Source: Paraburkholderia sp. FT54
Lineage (GTDB): Bacteria; Pseudomonadota; Gammaproteobacteria; Burkholderiales; Burkholderiaceae
Direction: 5' to 3'
NCBI RefSeq assembly: GCF_031585635.1
Contig: NZ_CP134195.1
Location: forward strand, 2,356,001 to 2,420,000
Length of the DNA: 64,000 nt
The translations under genes were made by a program, and so were the position numbers. The notes beneath the pieces are model-generated. The model was not told the DNA's origin and made no database searches. It saw only the letters and a list, made by a program, of their open reading frames with translations. Shown one piece after another: positions 9,695-18,476 of this stretch. The first letter of the stretch is position 1. Each line of letters opens with the position of its first letter.

Positions 9695-10927
9695 TCAAAC
9701 GATCTGTTGCGCGTGCAACCTTGCAATGTGGTCTGCATCATAACCTAGCGTTTGCAGGACTTCATCGGTATGTTCACCCAGTTCCGGACCCAGCCAGCGC
9801 GTCTCGCCCGGCGTGGCCGAGAGCTTCGGCGTGACCGACGGCAACGTGATCTCCTTGCCGTCCTGCCACTTGAAACGCTGGATCATCTGACGCGCCATGA
9901 ACTGCGGATCGGTGAACATGTCCGCCACGCTGTAGATGCGGCCCACCGGCACGTCGGCGGCATTCAGCACGGCGAGGGCTTCGTCGATGGTGCGCGTGGC
10001 GAGCCACGCCGCAATCGCGCCGTCGATTTCCTGAGTGCGCGGCACGCGGCCGTCGTTGTGCGCGAGCGCCGGATCGTTGGCGAGGTCTTCACGCCCGATT
10101 GCGATCATCAAACGCTTGAAGATCGGATCGCTATTGCCGCCGATCACGATGCTGCCGTCGCGGCACGGATACGTATTGGACGGCACGATCCCCGGCAGCG
10201 ACGCGCCGGTGCGCTCGCGCACCATGCCGTACACGCCGTATTCGGGCACCACGCTTTCCATCATGTTGAAGACGGCCTCGTACAGCGCGACGTCGACGAC
10301 CTGCCCCTTGCCGCCGTTCACCTGCTTGTGATGCAGCGCCATCAGCGCGCCGATCACACCGTGCAGCGCGGCAATCGAATCGCCGATCGAAATACCGATG
10401 CGCGGCGGCGGCAAATCCGGATAGCCGGTGATATGGCGCAAGCCGCCCATCGATTCCGCGATCGCGCCGAAGCCGGGCCGGTCGCGATACGGACCGGTCT
10501 GGCCGTAGCCGGACAGCCGCACCATGACGAGCCCGGGATTTTCCGCGGACAGCACGTCATAGCCGAGCCCGAGTTTTTCCAGCAAACCCGGCCGGAAATT
10601 TTCCACGACGATATCCGCTTCTTTCGCGAGGCGCCGCACGATCTCCTTACCCTCTTCGGCTTTCAGATTGATCGTGACGGATTTCTTGTTGCGCGCCTGC
10701 ACGGCCCACCAGAGCGACGTACCGCCGACTTCCGGATAGAGCTTGCGCCACTTGCGCAGCGGATCGCCGCCTTTGGGATCCTCGATCTTGATGACGTCGG
10801 CGCCGAACTCGCCGAGAAAGCGCGCGGCGAACGGACCGGCGATCAGCGTGCCCAGTTCCAGCACCTTGACGCCGGCGAGCGGGCCTTGCGGCGCGGCGCT
10901 CGCGTCTGATTCAGGGATAGCGCTCAT
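9695..10927 (-). CDS. Family III CoA-transferase (CaiB/BaiF type)
   Basis: This 410-residue enzyme transfers CoA between carboxylic acids. Family hallmarks are the N-terminal LAGVKVLELGTLIAGPFAARFLGEFGADVIKIE, DIVVENFRPG, and IGDSIAALHG. D183 in the last segment matches the catalytic aspartate of formyl-CoA transferase. The start is ATG 10927 with AAGGAG immediately upstream. It is the first gene of the ABC importer run on the same strand, which suggests that it activates the imported acid. Both donor and acceptor are unknown. Two copies of a hairpin-forming repeat lie just upstream. Confidence 0.9.
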   Translation of the reverse strand: MSAIPESDASAAPQGPLAGVKVLELGTLIAGPFAARFLGEFGADVIKIEDPKGGDPLRKWRKLYPEVGGTSLWWAVQARNKKSVTINLKAEEGKEIVRRLAKEADIVVENFRPGLLEKLGLGYDVLSAENPGLVMVRLSGYGQTGPYRDRPGFGAIAESMGGLRHITGYPDLPPPRIGISIGDSIAALHGVIGALMALHHKQVNGGKGQVVDVALYEAVFNMMESVVPEYGVYGMVRERTGASLPGIVPSNTYPCRDGSIVIGGNSDPIFKRLMIAIGREDLANDPALAHNDGRVPRTQEIDGAIAAWLATRTIDEALAVLNAADVPVGRIYSVADMFTDPQFMARQMIQRFKWQDGKEITLPSVTPKLSATPGETRWLGPELGEHTDEVLQTLGYDADHIARLHAQQIV

Positions 10928-10939
10928 ATGTCTCCTTTT

Positions 10940-10976
10940 GTCGACCAGAGTTGGCGCTTTAGCGACTTACTCTGGT
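10940..10976. repeat. 37-bp direct repeat, copy 1, with internal stem-loop
   Basis: This is identical to 10990-11026, with a 50-bp period. Each copy begins GTCGACCAGAG. It contains an inverted repeat ACCAGAGT...ACTCTGGT around a second short palindrome CGCT-TT-AGCG, so each can fold as a hairpin. It lies 13 bases upstream of the CoA-transferase start codon, in the untranslated leader or promoter region. Confidence 0.9.
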
Positions 10977-10989
10977 CCCATGCAAAGCT

Positions 10990-11026
10990 GTCGACCAGAG
11001 TTGGCGCTTTAGCGACTTACTCTGGT
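10990..11026. repeat. 37-bp direct repeat, copy 2, with internal stem-loop
   Basis: This is the exact second copy of the element at 10940-10976, separated from it by 13 bases. It has the same 8-bp outer stem (ACCAGAGT/ACTCTGGT) and the same CGCT/AGCG inner stem. It lies between the recR stop at 11062 and the CoA-transferase start. Confidence 0.9.
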
Positions 11027-11061
11027 GCTGACGCCCGTCGCGCCGCGGCGGGTGCCATGCG

Positions 11062-11658
11062 CTACATGGAGCGACGGTCGAGCATGGCGCGGGCAATGGT
11101 GCCGGCGTCCACATACTCGAGTTCGCCGCCCACCGGCACGCCGCGCGCGAGACGCGTGACGGCGAGGCCGCGCGCCTTGAGCGTCTGCCCGAGGTAATGT
11201 GCGGTCGCCTCGCCTTCGTTGGTGAAATTGGTTGCGAGCACGACTTCCTTGACGACGCCATCCGATGCGCGTTTGACCAGCCGGTCGAAATGAATCTCCT
11301 TCGGACCAATGCCGTCGAGCGGACTCAGACGCCCCATCAGCACGAAATAGAGGCCGCGATATGTCATGGTCTGCTCGAGCATGATCTGGTCGGCGGGCGT
11401 CTCGACGACGCACAGCAAGCTGGGATCGCGCTCCTCGTCGAGGCAGACCTCGCAGATCTGCGCTTCGGTAAAGGTGTTGCACTTCTCGCAGTGCTGCAGA
11501 TGCTCGGTGGCGAACAGCAGCGAGCGGCCGAGTTTTTCGGCGCCGTCGCGGTCGTGCTGCATCAGGTGGTACGCCATGCGTTGTGCCGACTTCGGCCCGA
11601 CACCGGGCAGCGCGCGCAGCGCTTCGACGAGCGCCGACAAGGCGGAAGGTTGTTTCAT
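11062..11658 (-). CDS. recR: Recombination protein RecR
   Basis: RecR acts with RecF and RecO to load RecA on gapped DNA. It is 198 residues, the usual length. The N-terminal helix-hairpin-helix is [19 protein letters not shown], a four-cysteine zinc finger follows (C57, C60, C69, C72), and then a Toprim domain ([16 protein letters not shown]) and the C-terminal Walker-B-like segment. It is the last gene of the dnaX-ybaB-recR group, the order common in proteobacteria. Confidence 0.97.
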   Translation of the reverse strand: MKQPSALSALVEALRALPGVGPKSAQRMAYHLMQHDRDGAEKLGRSLLFATEHLQHCEKCNTFTEAQICEVCLDEERDPSLLCVVETPADQIMLEQTMTYRGLYFVLMGRLSPLDGIGPKEIHFDRLVKRASDGVVKEVVLATNFTNEGEATAHYLGQTLKARGLAVTRLARGVPVGGELEYVDAGTIARAMLDRRSM

Positions 11659-11921
11659 GCGGATCGGCGTCGAAGTGGGTAGTGCCCGGCTATCCGGGTG
11701 GCGATGCGGTGATTCGGTCGGCTTCTATCATTGCGGCGCTGGTCCGGACAGGCGCGCACGACGCGCCCTCGAACGCACCCAAACCAGTCGGGTCAAGCGC
11801 GGAACACGCGCGCAGCGAGTGCGGCACTGACAGCACGCGCAGCATGTGCAGTTCGCGCGTTCCACTCTCGCCGCGGCAACAGCAGCCGCGGCGCCGACCC
11901 TCCGCCTTGCGGCGACGTCGC

Positions 11922-12248
11922 TTAGAACGGCAGCTTGAAGCCCGGCGGCAACGGCAAGCCGGAAGTCATGCCGCCCATCTTTTCCTGGGCGGTGGCTTCA
12001 GCCTTGCGCACGGCGTCGTTGAACGCGGCGGCGACGAGGTCTTCCAGCATGTCCTTGTCGTCGGCGAGCAGGCTCGGGTCGATCGACACGCGGCGCACGT
12101 CGTTCTTGCAGGTCATCGTCACCTTCACGAGACCGGCGCCCGACTGCCCCTCGACTTCGATCAGCGCGAGTTGCTCCTGCATCTTCTTCATGTTTTCCTG
12201 CATCTGCTGGGCTTGCTTCATCAGCCCGGCGAGTTGGCCTTTCATCAT
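11922..12248 (-). CDS. ybaB: Nucleoid-associated protein YbaB/EbfC
   Basis: This 108-residue DNA-binding protein forms dimers on the nucleoid. A coiled-coil helix ([23 protein letters not shown]) is followed by the beta-strand block [26 protein letters not shown]. The frame opens at 12254, but that ATG is one base from the GGAG ribosome site. The second ATG at 12248 has a seven-base gap and is the better start. It sits between dnaX and recR. Confidence 0.93.
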   Translation of the reverse strand: MMKGQLAGLMKQAQQMQENMKKMQEQLALIEVEGQSGAGLVKVTMTCKNDVRRVSIDPSLLADDKDMLEDLVAAAFNDAVRKAEATAQEKMGGMTSGLPLPPGFKLPF

Positions 12249-12315
12249 GGACATGCTCCTTCTTGATAGCGTGAAATTCGGAAATCGGGCGCGCTATAGC
12301 GTATCGCGCGACGAA

Positions 12316-15099
12316 TCAGTGGACCGACGGCGCGCCGTTCGAGCCGGCGTCCGGAGTAATCGGGCGGATCGAGCCCGGCACGATGCTCGCGCCGAACTCG
12401 CGGATCAGCGACTGCACGAACGGATCGGCACCGATCTCGCGCTCCGCTTCCTGCTGACGCTGCGCGCGCATGGCGGCGTCGTGCGCGGCGGCCGTGCGGC
12501 GCGCCGGACCGACTTCAACCAGCACGTCGACAGTCTGGCCGAGCCTGTCGGCGAGCGCGGCTTTCAGTTTAGCGACCTGCGAGGCTTCCGCGTATTGCGG
12601 CACCGGCACGTTCAGTTTGAGCGTGTTGCCTTCGAGCGCCATGAGTTCGCTGTTGAACGCGAGCTGATACGAAATGCCCTTGAGCGGCAGCTCGACGGCA
12701 AGCGCCGGCCAGTCGCCCTTGAAACCCAGCGGATCGAGCGGCACGGCGGGCGGCAGCGGACGTTGATCGACCACCGGCGCCGGCGTGGGCGCTGGCGCGG
12801 CGCTTACTCGGACATCGTCCGGGCCGCTGTCGAATACGGGCATGTAGCCGTCGTCCGGCAGGCCGTAATAGCCTTCGTCCGCGGCGGTGAGCGGCATGTA
12901 TTCGTCGGGCGGCATGTCGTCCCACGGGGGCACCGACGAGCCGTTCTGTTCAGCGCCGTTGCGCGGTGTCGGCGACGAAGAGGCGGACGCTGACGTGCGC
13001 GCGTCAGGTGCCGCCGGCGCGGCCTCCTGCTGCGGTGCGCGGCGCGGCGCGCCCGGTGTCGGCACGGGAACGACGACACGCGGCGCAGCCGGTTTTGGCG
13101 TAGCCGGCGCGGCGGGCTTCGCGGCCGCTGCCGCGGTGGCGCGGCCACGGTCGGAGGACACTTTCAAGCCGGCGCTGCGCAGGACGTCGAGTGCGGCGCT
13201 CGCGCCGCCTGCTCGACGCGGCGCGGTATCGGCTGCGGGTGACGGCTCCTGCGACGGCGCCACTGCGGCGGCCTGCTCGGTGCGTGCGAGCGCGGCGGCT
13301 GCCGGTGCGCTGAGGGAGGACGCGGGCGCTGCGTCATCGAGGGCTGCGGCTGTGGGAGCTTGATTCGAAGCCGGGCCATTGATGCCCGCATTCGCGGAAA
13401 CTTCAGTCGAAGCCTGACCATTTATGCCACCGTTCGCGGAGACTTCGTTCTCTGCCGGGTTGGCGGGCACGTCGTCCCATGGGGCCACGGCGGGCGCTGA
13501 GGCTGCTGTGGACGATACCGACGATGGAGATGTCGCTGGCGGCGTCGATGTTGTGTCAGCATCGACCACCGTTGGCGACGGCGCTGAATTCACGTCGTCG
13601 ACTACGGGCGTCGACTTGGCGACGATTGCCGTTTCGGCACCCGGCGACTGCTCCGGTGCGGCGCCTTGGTTGGAATCCGCCGGCGGCGTTGCTTGCTTGC
13701 CGCCAACAACAGGCCGCACGTCAACTCGACTGTCGGCTGGCATCGCAGCGTGCGCCGCAGGCTCAACCGATGCATCGACCTCGGCGCCCTTGTCGGCCAC
13801 CACACCATTGTCAGGCCGCATCTCACGGACCGGCGCGCCCGCATTCACGTTCGCTTCGCACGAACTCGCCGGCGCAGGTATCGCGGCCGCTCTTGCCGGC
13901 GAACCCGACATACCCTGGTGCGCGGCCACGGCCGGCGCACCAGCACGTTTCGCCCCGCTCGCTCCGGCCTGGCCTGGCGCACGCGCCGAACCCACGGCGC
14001 CACCGCCGCCCGAAGGCGCCGGCTCGAACGCGAGCATGCGCAGCAGCGTCATGGTGAAGCCGGCGTATTCGTCCGGCGCGAGACCCAGTTCGCTTCGGCC
14101 GATCGTCGCGATCTGATAGAACAATTGCACCTGCTCGGCGCTCAGCGCTTCGGCGAACCGGCGCAGGTCGGCCGCCTCGGGCCACTCGTCCAGCACCGAC
14201 GACGGCGCAAACTGCGCCCACGCGATCCGATGCAGCAGACTCGCCAGATCCTGCAGCGCCGTCGAAAACGACAGGCTGCGCAACGCCATCTCGTCGGCGA
14301 CCGACAGCACCGCGGCGCCGTCGCCGTCCGCGAGCGCGTCGAGCAGACGAATCAGGTAGCTCTGGTCGAGCGCGCCGAGCATGCCGCGCACGGCTTCTTC
14401 ATTCACCTGGTTGGCCGAATAGGCAATCGCCTGATCGGTCAGCGAAAGCGCGTCGCGCATCGACCCGTCGGCTGCGCGCGCGAGCAGGCGCAGCGCCTGG
14501 GCGTCGTACGGCACCTTCTCTTCGCCGAGAATGTGTTCGAGATGCGAGACGATATGGCCGGCGGGCATCTGCTTCAGATTGAACTGCAAACAGCGCGACA
14601 GCACCGTGACGGGAATTTTTTGCGGATCAGTGGTGGCAAGAATGAACTTGACGTGCGAAGGCGGCTCCTCCAGCGTCTTCAACATGGCGTTGAAGGCGTG
14701 GTTGGTCAGCATGTGCACTTCGTCGATCATGTAGACCTTGAAGCGCGCATCCACCGGCGCGTAGACGGCGCGCTCCAGCAGCGCCGCCATTTCGTCGACG
14801 CCGCGATTGCTCGCCGCGTCCATCTCCACATAATCGACAAAGCGCCCTTCGTCGATCTCGCGGCACGCGCGGCACACGCCGCACGGCGTGGAGGTCACGC
14901 CGGTTTCGCAATTCAGCGCCTTGGCGAAGATGCGCGACAGCGTGGTTTTGCCGACGCCGCGTGTGCCGGTAAACAGATAGGCATGGTGCAGACGGCCGCC
15001 GTCGAGCGCGTGCGTGAGCGCGCGCACCACGTGCTCCTGTCCGACGAGCGAGGCGAAATCCTTCGGCCGCCATTTGCGTGCGAGAACTTGATAGGTCAT
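12316..15099 (-). CDS. dnaX: DNA polymerase III subunits gamma and tau
   Basis: This is the clamp-loader ATPase of the replicative polymerase. The 927-residue product has an AAA+ core with Walker A GTRGVGKTT (46-54), zinc ligands C64, C73, C76 and C79, and Walker B near MIDEVHML. A very long Ala/Pro/Ser-rich linker (roughly 365-750) precedes a C-terminal tau-like domain (GDWPALAVELPLKGISYQLAFN). E. coli DnaX is about 640 residues, so the linker is unusually large. It contains a 14-residue tandem repeat (bases 13364-13447). I saw no canonical A-rich slippery heptamer in frame, so a separate gamma form is not supported. Confidence 0.95.
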   Translation of the reverse strand: MTYQVLARKWRPKDFASLVGQEHVVRALTHALDGGRLHHAYLFTGTRGVGKTTLSRIFAKALNCETGVTSTPCGVCRACREIDEGRFVDYVEMDAASNRGVDEMAALLERAVYAPVDARFKVYMIDEVHMLTNHAFNAMLKTLEEPPSHVKFILATTDPQKIPVTVLSRCLQFNLKQMPAGHIVSHLEHILGEEKVPYDAQALRLLARAADGSMRDALSLTDQAIAYSANQVNEEAVRGMLGALDQSYLIRLLDALADGDGAAVLSVADEMALRSLSFSTALQDLASLLHRIAWAQFAPSSVLDEWPEAADLRRFAEALSAEQVQLFYQIATIGRSELGLAPDEYAGFTMTLLRMLAFEPAPSGGGGAVGSARAPGQAGASGAKRAGAPAVAAHQGMSGSPARAAAIPAPASSCEANVNAGAPVREMRPDNGVVADKGAEVDASVEPAAHAAMPADSRVDVRPVVGGKQATPPADSNQGAAPEQSPGAETAIVAKSTPVVDDVNSAPSPTVVDADTTSTPPATSPSSVSSTAASAPAVAPWDDVPANPAENEVSANGGINGQASTEVSANAGINGPASNQAPTAAALDDAAPASSLSAPAAAALARTEQAAAVAPSQEPSPAADTAPRRAGGASAALDVLRSAGLKVSSDRGRATAAAAAKPAAPATPKPAAPRVVVPVPTPGAPRRAPQQEAAPAAPDARTSASASSSPTPRNGAEQNGSSVPPWDDMPPDEYMPLTAADEGYYGLPDDGYMPVFDSGPDDVRVSAAPAPTPAPVVDQRPLPPAVPLDPLGFKGDWPALAVELPLKGISYQLAFNSELMALEGNTLKLNVPVPQYAEASQVAKLKAALADRLGQTVDVLVEVGPARRTAAAHDAAMRAQRQQEAEREIGADPFVQSLIREFGASIVPGSIRPITPDAGSNGAPSVH
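13364..13447. repeat. 42-bp imperfect tandem repeat inside dnaX linker
   Basis: Two adjacent 42-bp units (13364-13405 and 13406-13447) encode near-identical 14-residue blocks of the type TEVSANAGINGPAS on the minus strand. The unit is a multiple of three, so copy-number change would keep the dnaX frame. Confidence 0.85.
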
Positions 15100-15310
15100 C
15101 CGGAAATTGTATCAGTAACGATGGCACGCAAAACCGATTCGCGACGGCGCGCGAACGCATGCTGCGACTTCATTGAAACTGGCTACCGGACCGATAGAAA
15201 AAAATAGATGAGGCGCGCGAGAAACACCACAACGCATGGCTGCATGCGGCTGCACTCAGGGTAAAACAGGAGATGGGGTGCGTTTGCGCAAGAACCCGCG
15301 CAGGACAACA

Positions 15311-15331
15311 AGAAAAAACAGAAAAAGGAAG
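15311..15331 (-). terminator. T-rich 3' end after SRP RNA
   Basis: On the minus strand the paired 3' end of the SRP RNA is followed directly by a run of mostly T residues. Together with the terminal stem of the RNA this should stop transcription. Confidence 0.6.
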
Positions 15332-15431
15332 GTGACGAGCCCGACCCTCGGCACTGGTGGAAAACGGCTGTGGCTGCTTCGTTCCCGACCTGACCAGGTT
15401 GACCATCCCTCCATGCGAGGAGGCCCGTCAC
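15332..15431 (-). ncRNA. ffs: Signal recognition particle 4.5S RNA
   Basis: This is the RNA core of the bacterial SRP, which binds Ffh and targets nascent membrane proteins. The minus strand carries the conserved apical domain CTGGTCAGGTCGGGAACGAA followed by GCAGCC, the Ffh-binding tetraloop region. The ends pair (GTGACG at 15431-15426 with CGTCAC at 15337-15332), giving the expected ~100-nt rod. It is upstream of dnaX, a common location. Confidence 0.93.
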
Positions 15432-15436
15432 GAAAC

Positions 15437-15445
15437 ATTCTATCA
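15437..15445 (-). promoter_or_regulatory. Extended -10 promoter element of the SRP RNA gene
   Basis: Minus strand TGATAGAAT is an extended -10 (TGn plus TAGAAT). It ends six bases before 15431, the 5' base of the paired RNA end, so initiation there would give a mature-length transcript. No good -35 hexamer is seen, as is usual for extended -10 promoters. Confidence 0.6.
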
Positions 15446-15882
15446 CCGCTTGGCCCGTCGCGCGACTGTTAATACGAGCAAAGCGTCAACGACGCGCCGA
15501 ATCGCGCCCTTCGAACCATATAGGCCATATAGGCGAAATTCGCGACCGGCCGCGTCGGAGCCACTTGAGTTTTGGCCGCCGAGCCACCAGATAGGTTGCG
15601 TCATGGTTTGATGAATCACGGTGGCACTTCATCGGCAGCCATTGGCCCCACTGCCCTGATGAGTACTATCAGCCCCGACAACGCATAGCGAATTAAGCTA
15701 AACTGCCGTACGGATGACCCGCAAACGCGAGCGCTCCACATATTCTGGAAAGGGTTTTCACCTGTTCGGGCGTGTGTCGGCAAGGCTCCGATTGCGGCAA
15801 AGCGAACGGAAGTTTCCTTAAGTTTTGACGTATCGTGGCGAGCAATTCAGGCGGGCCTCGAACCGATAGAGGTATTCATACA
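15446..15882. other. Intergenic region upstream of trxA, no gene seen
   Basis: Both strands carry only short shadow frames. A short direct repeat (CATATAGG twice near 15520) is visible. A TTGACG-like hexamer lies near 15827, but without a matching -10 at proper spacing. The trxA promoter must lie here but I could not assign it. Confidence 0.4.
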
Positions 15883-16209
15883 ATGAGCGAACAAATCAAG
15901 CATATCAGCGACGCATCGTTCGAACAGGACGTCGTGAAATCCGATAAACCCGTGCTGCTCGATTTCTGGGCTGAATGGTGCGGTCCGTGCAAGATGATCG
16001 CGCCGATCCTCGACGAAGTCGCGAAGGATTACGCCGATCGCCTGCAAATCGCCAAGATCAACGTCGATGAACATCAATCGACGCCGGTCAAGTTCGGCGT
16101 GCGCGGCATCCCCACGCTGATCCTCTTCAAGAACGGCGCCGTCGCCGCGCAGAAGGTCGGCGCATTGTCGAAATCGCAACTCACCGCGTTCCTCGACGGC
16201 AACCTGTAA
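15883..16209 (+). CDS. trxA: Thioredoxin 1
   Basis: This cytoplasmic disulfide reductase of 108 residues has active site WCGPCK (C33 and C36) and the cis-proline in GIPTLILF. It reduces ribonucleotide reductase, peroxiredoxins and other partners using electrons from thioredoxin reductase. ATG 15883 gives the family N-terminus [10 protein letters not shown]. The frame is open 16 codons upstream but without a supporting family match. It is followed by rho, as in many proteobacteria, with a very stable hairpin between them. Confidence 0.97.
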   Translation: MSEQIKHISDASFEQDVVKSDKPVLLDFWAEWCGPCKMIAPILDEVAKDYADRLQIAKINVDEHQSTPVKFGVRGIPTLILFKNGAVAAQKVGALSKSQLTAFLDGNL

Positions 16210-16260
16210 AAACGGTCGCATCGGCGCGCTGCGAGCCCAGTGAGGCCCGCGAGCGCGTCG

Positions 16261-16296
16261 TGTTGAGCGTGTTGTCAGGCGACAACACGCTCAACA
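16261..16296. repeat. Perfect 16-bp stem, 4-base loop hairpin between trxA and rho
   Basis: The left arm TGTTGAGCGTGTTGTC (16261-16276) and right arm (16281-16296) are exactly complementary around loop AGGC. There is no T-run on either strand, so it is not a classical intrinsic terminator. It may be a 3'-end stabiliser for trxA mRNA, a processing site, or part of a rho leader. Confidence 0.85.
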
Positions 16297-16447
16297 AGAA
16301 AGATGCCATGCCGTCGCACCGGCGGAAATTGGCGTGTGCTATGCTAGAATCCGCAAAACGTCGAAAAGACGTGTAAGTCCTTGAGCGGTTCCGCTCACTC
16401 TCCTCCCAGATTTCATTTCGTCGCACCTTCTCCTGCGGGTTCTCCGT

Positions 16448-17716
16448 ATGCATTTATCCGAGCTTAAGACTCTGCACGTGTCCGAATTGATCGAGATGGC
16501 CAATGGCCTCGAGATCGAAAGTGCGAACCGCCTGCGCAAGCAGGAACTGATGTTCGCCATTCTAAAAAAACGAGCCAAAACGGGCGACACGATCTTCGGC
16601 GACGGCACGCTTGAAGTGCTGCCGGACGGCTTCGGCTTCCTGCGTTCGCCGGAAACCTCGTACCTCGCCAGCACGGATGACATTTACATCAGCCCGTCGC
16701 AAATCCGCCGCTTCAACCTGCATACGGGCGACACGATCGAAGGCGAAGTGCGTACGCCGAAAGACGGCGAGCGTTATTTCGCGCTGGTGAAGGTGGACAA
16801 GGTCAACGGCCAGCCGCCGGAAGCCTCGAAGCACAAGATCATGTTCGAAAACCTGACGCCGCTGCACCCGAACAAGGTGCTGCTGCTCGAACGTGAAATG
16901 CGTGGCGAGGAAAACGTCACGGGCCGCATCATCGACATGATCGCGCCGATCGGCAAAGGCCAGCGCGGCCTGCTGGTCGCTTCGCCGAAGTCCGGCAAGA
17001 CCGTGATGCTTCAGCACATCGCCCACGCGATCAAGCAGAACCATCCGGATGTCGTGCTGTTCGTGCTGCTGATCGATGAACGCCCGGAAGAAGTGACCGA
17101 AATGCAGCGTTCGGTGGCGGGCGAAGTGATCGCCTCCACGTTCGACGAACCGGCCGCGCGTCACGTGCAGGTCGCCGAAATGGTGATCGAAAAAGCCAAA
17201 CGCCTCGTCGAAATGAAGAACGACGTGGTGATTCTGCTCGACTCGATCACGCGTCTCGCGCGTGCATACAACACTGTCGTGCCGGCCTCGGGCAAGGTGC
17301 TGACAGGTGGTGTCGACGCTAACGCGCTGCAACGTCCGAAGCGCTTCTTCGGCGCGGCGCGCAATATCGAGGAAGGCGGTTCGCTGACCATCATCGGCAC
17401 GGCGCTGATCGAAACCGGCAGCCGCATGGACGACGTGATCTACGAAGAATTCAAGGGCACAGGCAACATGGAAGTGCACCTGGAGCGCCGTCTTGCTGAA
17501 AAGCGCGTCTACCCGTCGATCAACCTGAACAAGTCCGGCACACGCCGTGAAGAACTGCTGATCAAGCCCGAAGTGCTGCAAAAGATCTGGGTGCTGCGCA
17601 AGTTCATTCACGACATGGACGAAGTCGAGTCGATGGAATTCCTGCTCGACAAGATCCGCCAGACGAAGAGCAACTCCGAGTTCTTCGACATGATGCGTCG
17701 TGGTGGTGGCAGCTAA
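16448..17716 (+). CDS. rho: Transcription termination factor Rho
   Basis: This is a hexameric RNA helicase that ends transcription at Rho-dependent sites. The 422-residue protein has the N-terminal helical domain ([19 protein letters not shown]), the cold-shock-like RNA-binding domain ([23 protein letters not shown]), P-loop [10 protein letters not shown], Walker [17 protein letters not shown], the Q-loop, and the R-loop [13 protein letters not shown]. Rho is commonly autoregulated through its leader. The 238-bp trxA-rho gap contains a strong hairpin but no confirmed attenuator. Confidence 0.98.
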   Translation: MHLSELKTLHVSELIEMANGLEIESANRLRKQELMFAILKKRAKTGDTIFGDGTLEVLPDGFGFLRSPETSYLASTDDIYISPSQIRRFNLHTGDTIEGEVRTPKDGERYFALVKVDKVNGQPPEASKHKIMFENLTPLHPNKVLLLEREMRGEENVTGRIIDMIAPIGKGQRGLLVASPKSGKTVMLQHIAHAIKQNHPDVVLFVLLIDERPEEVTEMQRSVAGEVIASTFDEPAARHVQVAEMVIEKAKRLVEMKNDVVILLDSITRLARAYNTVVPASGKVLTGGVDANALQRPKRFFGAARNIEEGGSLTIIGTALIETGSRMDDVIYEEFKGTGNMEVHLERRLAEKRVYPSINLNKSGTRREELLIKPEVLQKIWVLRKFIHDMDEVESMEFLLDKIRQTKSNSEFFDMMRRGGGS

Positions 17717-17768
17717 GGCTTTAAGCTGATATTGCCGCACTAGCCACTGCATCCGCATCGCATGGAAA

Positions 17769-17797
17769 AGCCGCTCGCGTAACGAGCGGCTTTTTTT
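17769..17797 (+). terminator. Intrinsic terminator of rho
   Basis: GCCGCTCG (17770-17777) pairs with CGAGCGGC (17783-17790) around CGTAA and is followed by seven T residues. Confidence 0.92.
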
Positions 17798-17878
17798 CGT
17801 CCGTCTTTTTTGCCATCCCCCGCGCGGCGCGCTAACCGCTCCGGATATGCGGCATTGATATGGTCAGGCGTGACAACA

Positions 17879-17908
17879 TGTACGTGAACGTACACGTTGA
17901 AGTACAAT
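17879..17908 (+). promoter_or_regulatory. Candidate MerR operator/promoter of the MerR-MFS operon
   Basis: The inverted repeat TGTACGT-GA-ACGTACA (17879-17894) overlaps a second one, AACGT-AC-ACGTT (17887-17898). TACAAT at 17903-17908 is a good -10. No strong -35 exists, which fits an activated MerR-type promoter. The start codon is at 17940. Confidence 0.5.
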
Positions 17909-17939
17909 ACGTCCGGTCCGCCATGTCTGTCACCCGCCC

Positions 17940-18476
17940 ATGCCCAAAGATTCACCAACTCTGCTCACGGTGCGCGACGCCGCCGAACGTCTCGGCGTCA
18001 CTGCGCGCACCCTGAAGTACTACGAGGAACGCGGCCTCGTTTCGCCCACGCGCAGCGAAGGCCGCTACCGGCTTTACGACGAGGACGATCTGAAGCGCTT
18101 CGGCCGCATTCTGCGTTTGCGCTCGCTCGGCTTCTCGTTGCACAGCGTGACCGAAATGCTCAAGCGTCCGCTGGAACCCGTCGACGGCGGCCACCGCTAC
18201 TCGACCGAATCGTTGCAGCAGATTCACGACGCCATCGAACAACAGGTCGCGGCACTCGACGCCCGCATCGAAAGCGTGCGCCGCGAACTGAAGGAAGCGC
18301 AGAAGCTGCGCGCCGAACTGAGCCCCGATCTCGACTATCTGAAACGGCGCCTTGCCGGCGAGAATGCGGAGGCGCTGCTCGAGCAGCGCCGCAATGCGCG
18401 CGCCAAGGCTGGCAACGCGACACCTCCAAAACAGGCAAAAGAACCAGACGATTCCGCGCCGGGCGAATCCTCATGA
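17940..18476 (+). CDS. MerR-family transcriptional regulator
   Basis: This 178-residue regulator has the MerR N-terminal winged helix (LLTVRDAAERLGVTARTLKYYEERGLVSPTR, about residues 8-38). A long coiled-coil dimerisation helix (about 85-120) and a charged C-terminus follow. No metal-binding cysteine cluster is present, so a metal sensor is unlikely, and the ligand is unknown. The stop overlaps the start of the MFS gene (ATGA). It therefore probably controls its own operon and the efflux pump, through the palindromes just upstream. Confidence 0.87.
   Translation: MPKDSPTLLTVRDAAERLGVTARTLKYYEERGLVSPTRSEGRYRLYDEDDLKRFGRILRLRSLGFSLHSVTEMLKRPLEPVDGGHRYSTESLQQIHDAIEQQVAALDARIESVRRELKEAQKLRAELSPDLDYLKRRLAGENAEALLEQRRNARAKAGNATPPKQAKEPDDSAPGESS

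Noticed and set aside
14608..14625. A-run in dnaX as a frameshift slippery site for gamma
   Set aside because: The run is inside the ATPase core and the codon phase (CAA AAA ATT) does not fit the X XXY YYZ pattern in the zero frame.
17769..17797. Hairpin after rho as a regulatory attenuator of the MerR gene
   Set aside because: It has a standard terminator form directly after rho and ends before the MerR promoter region. No alternative fold was evident.
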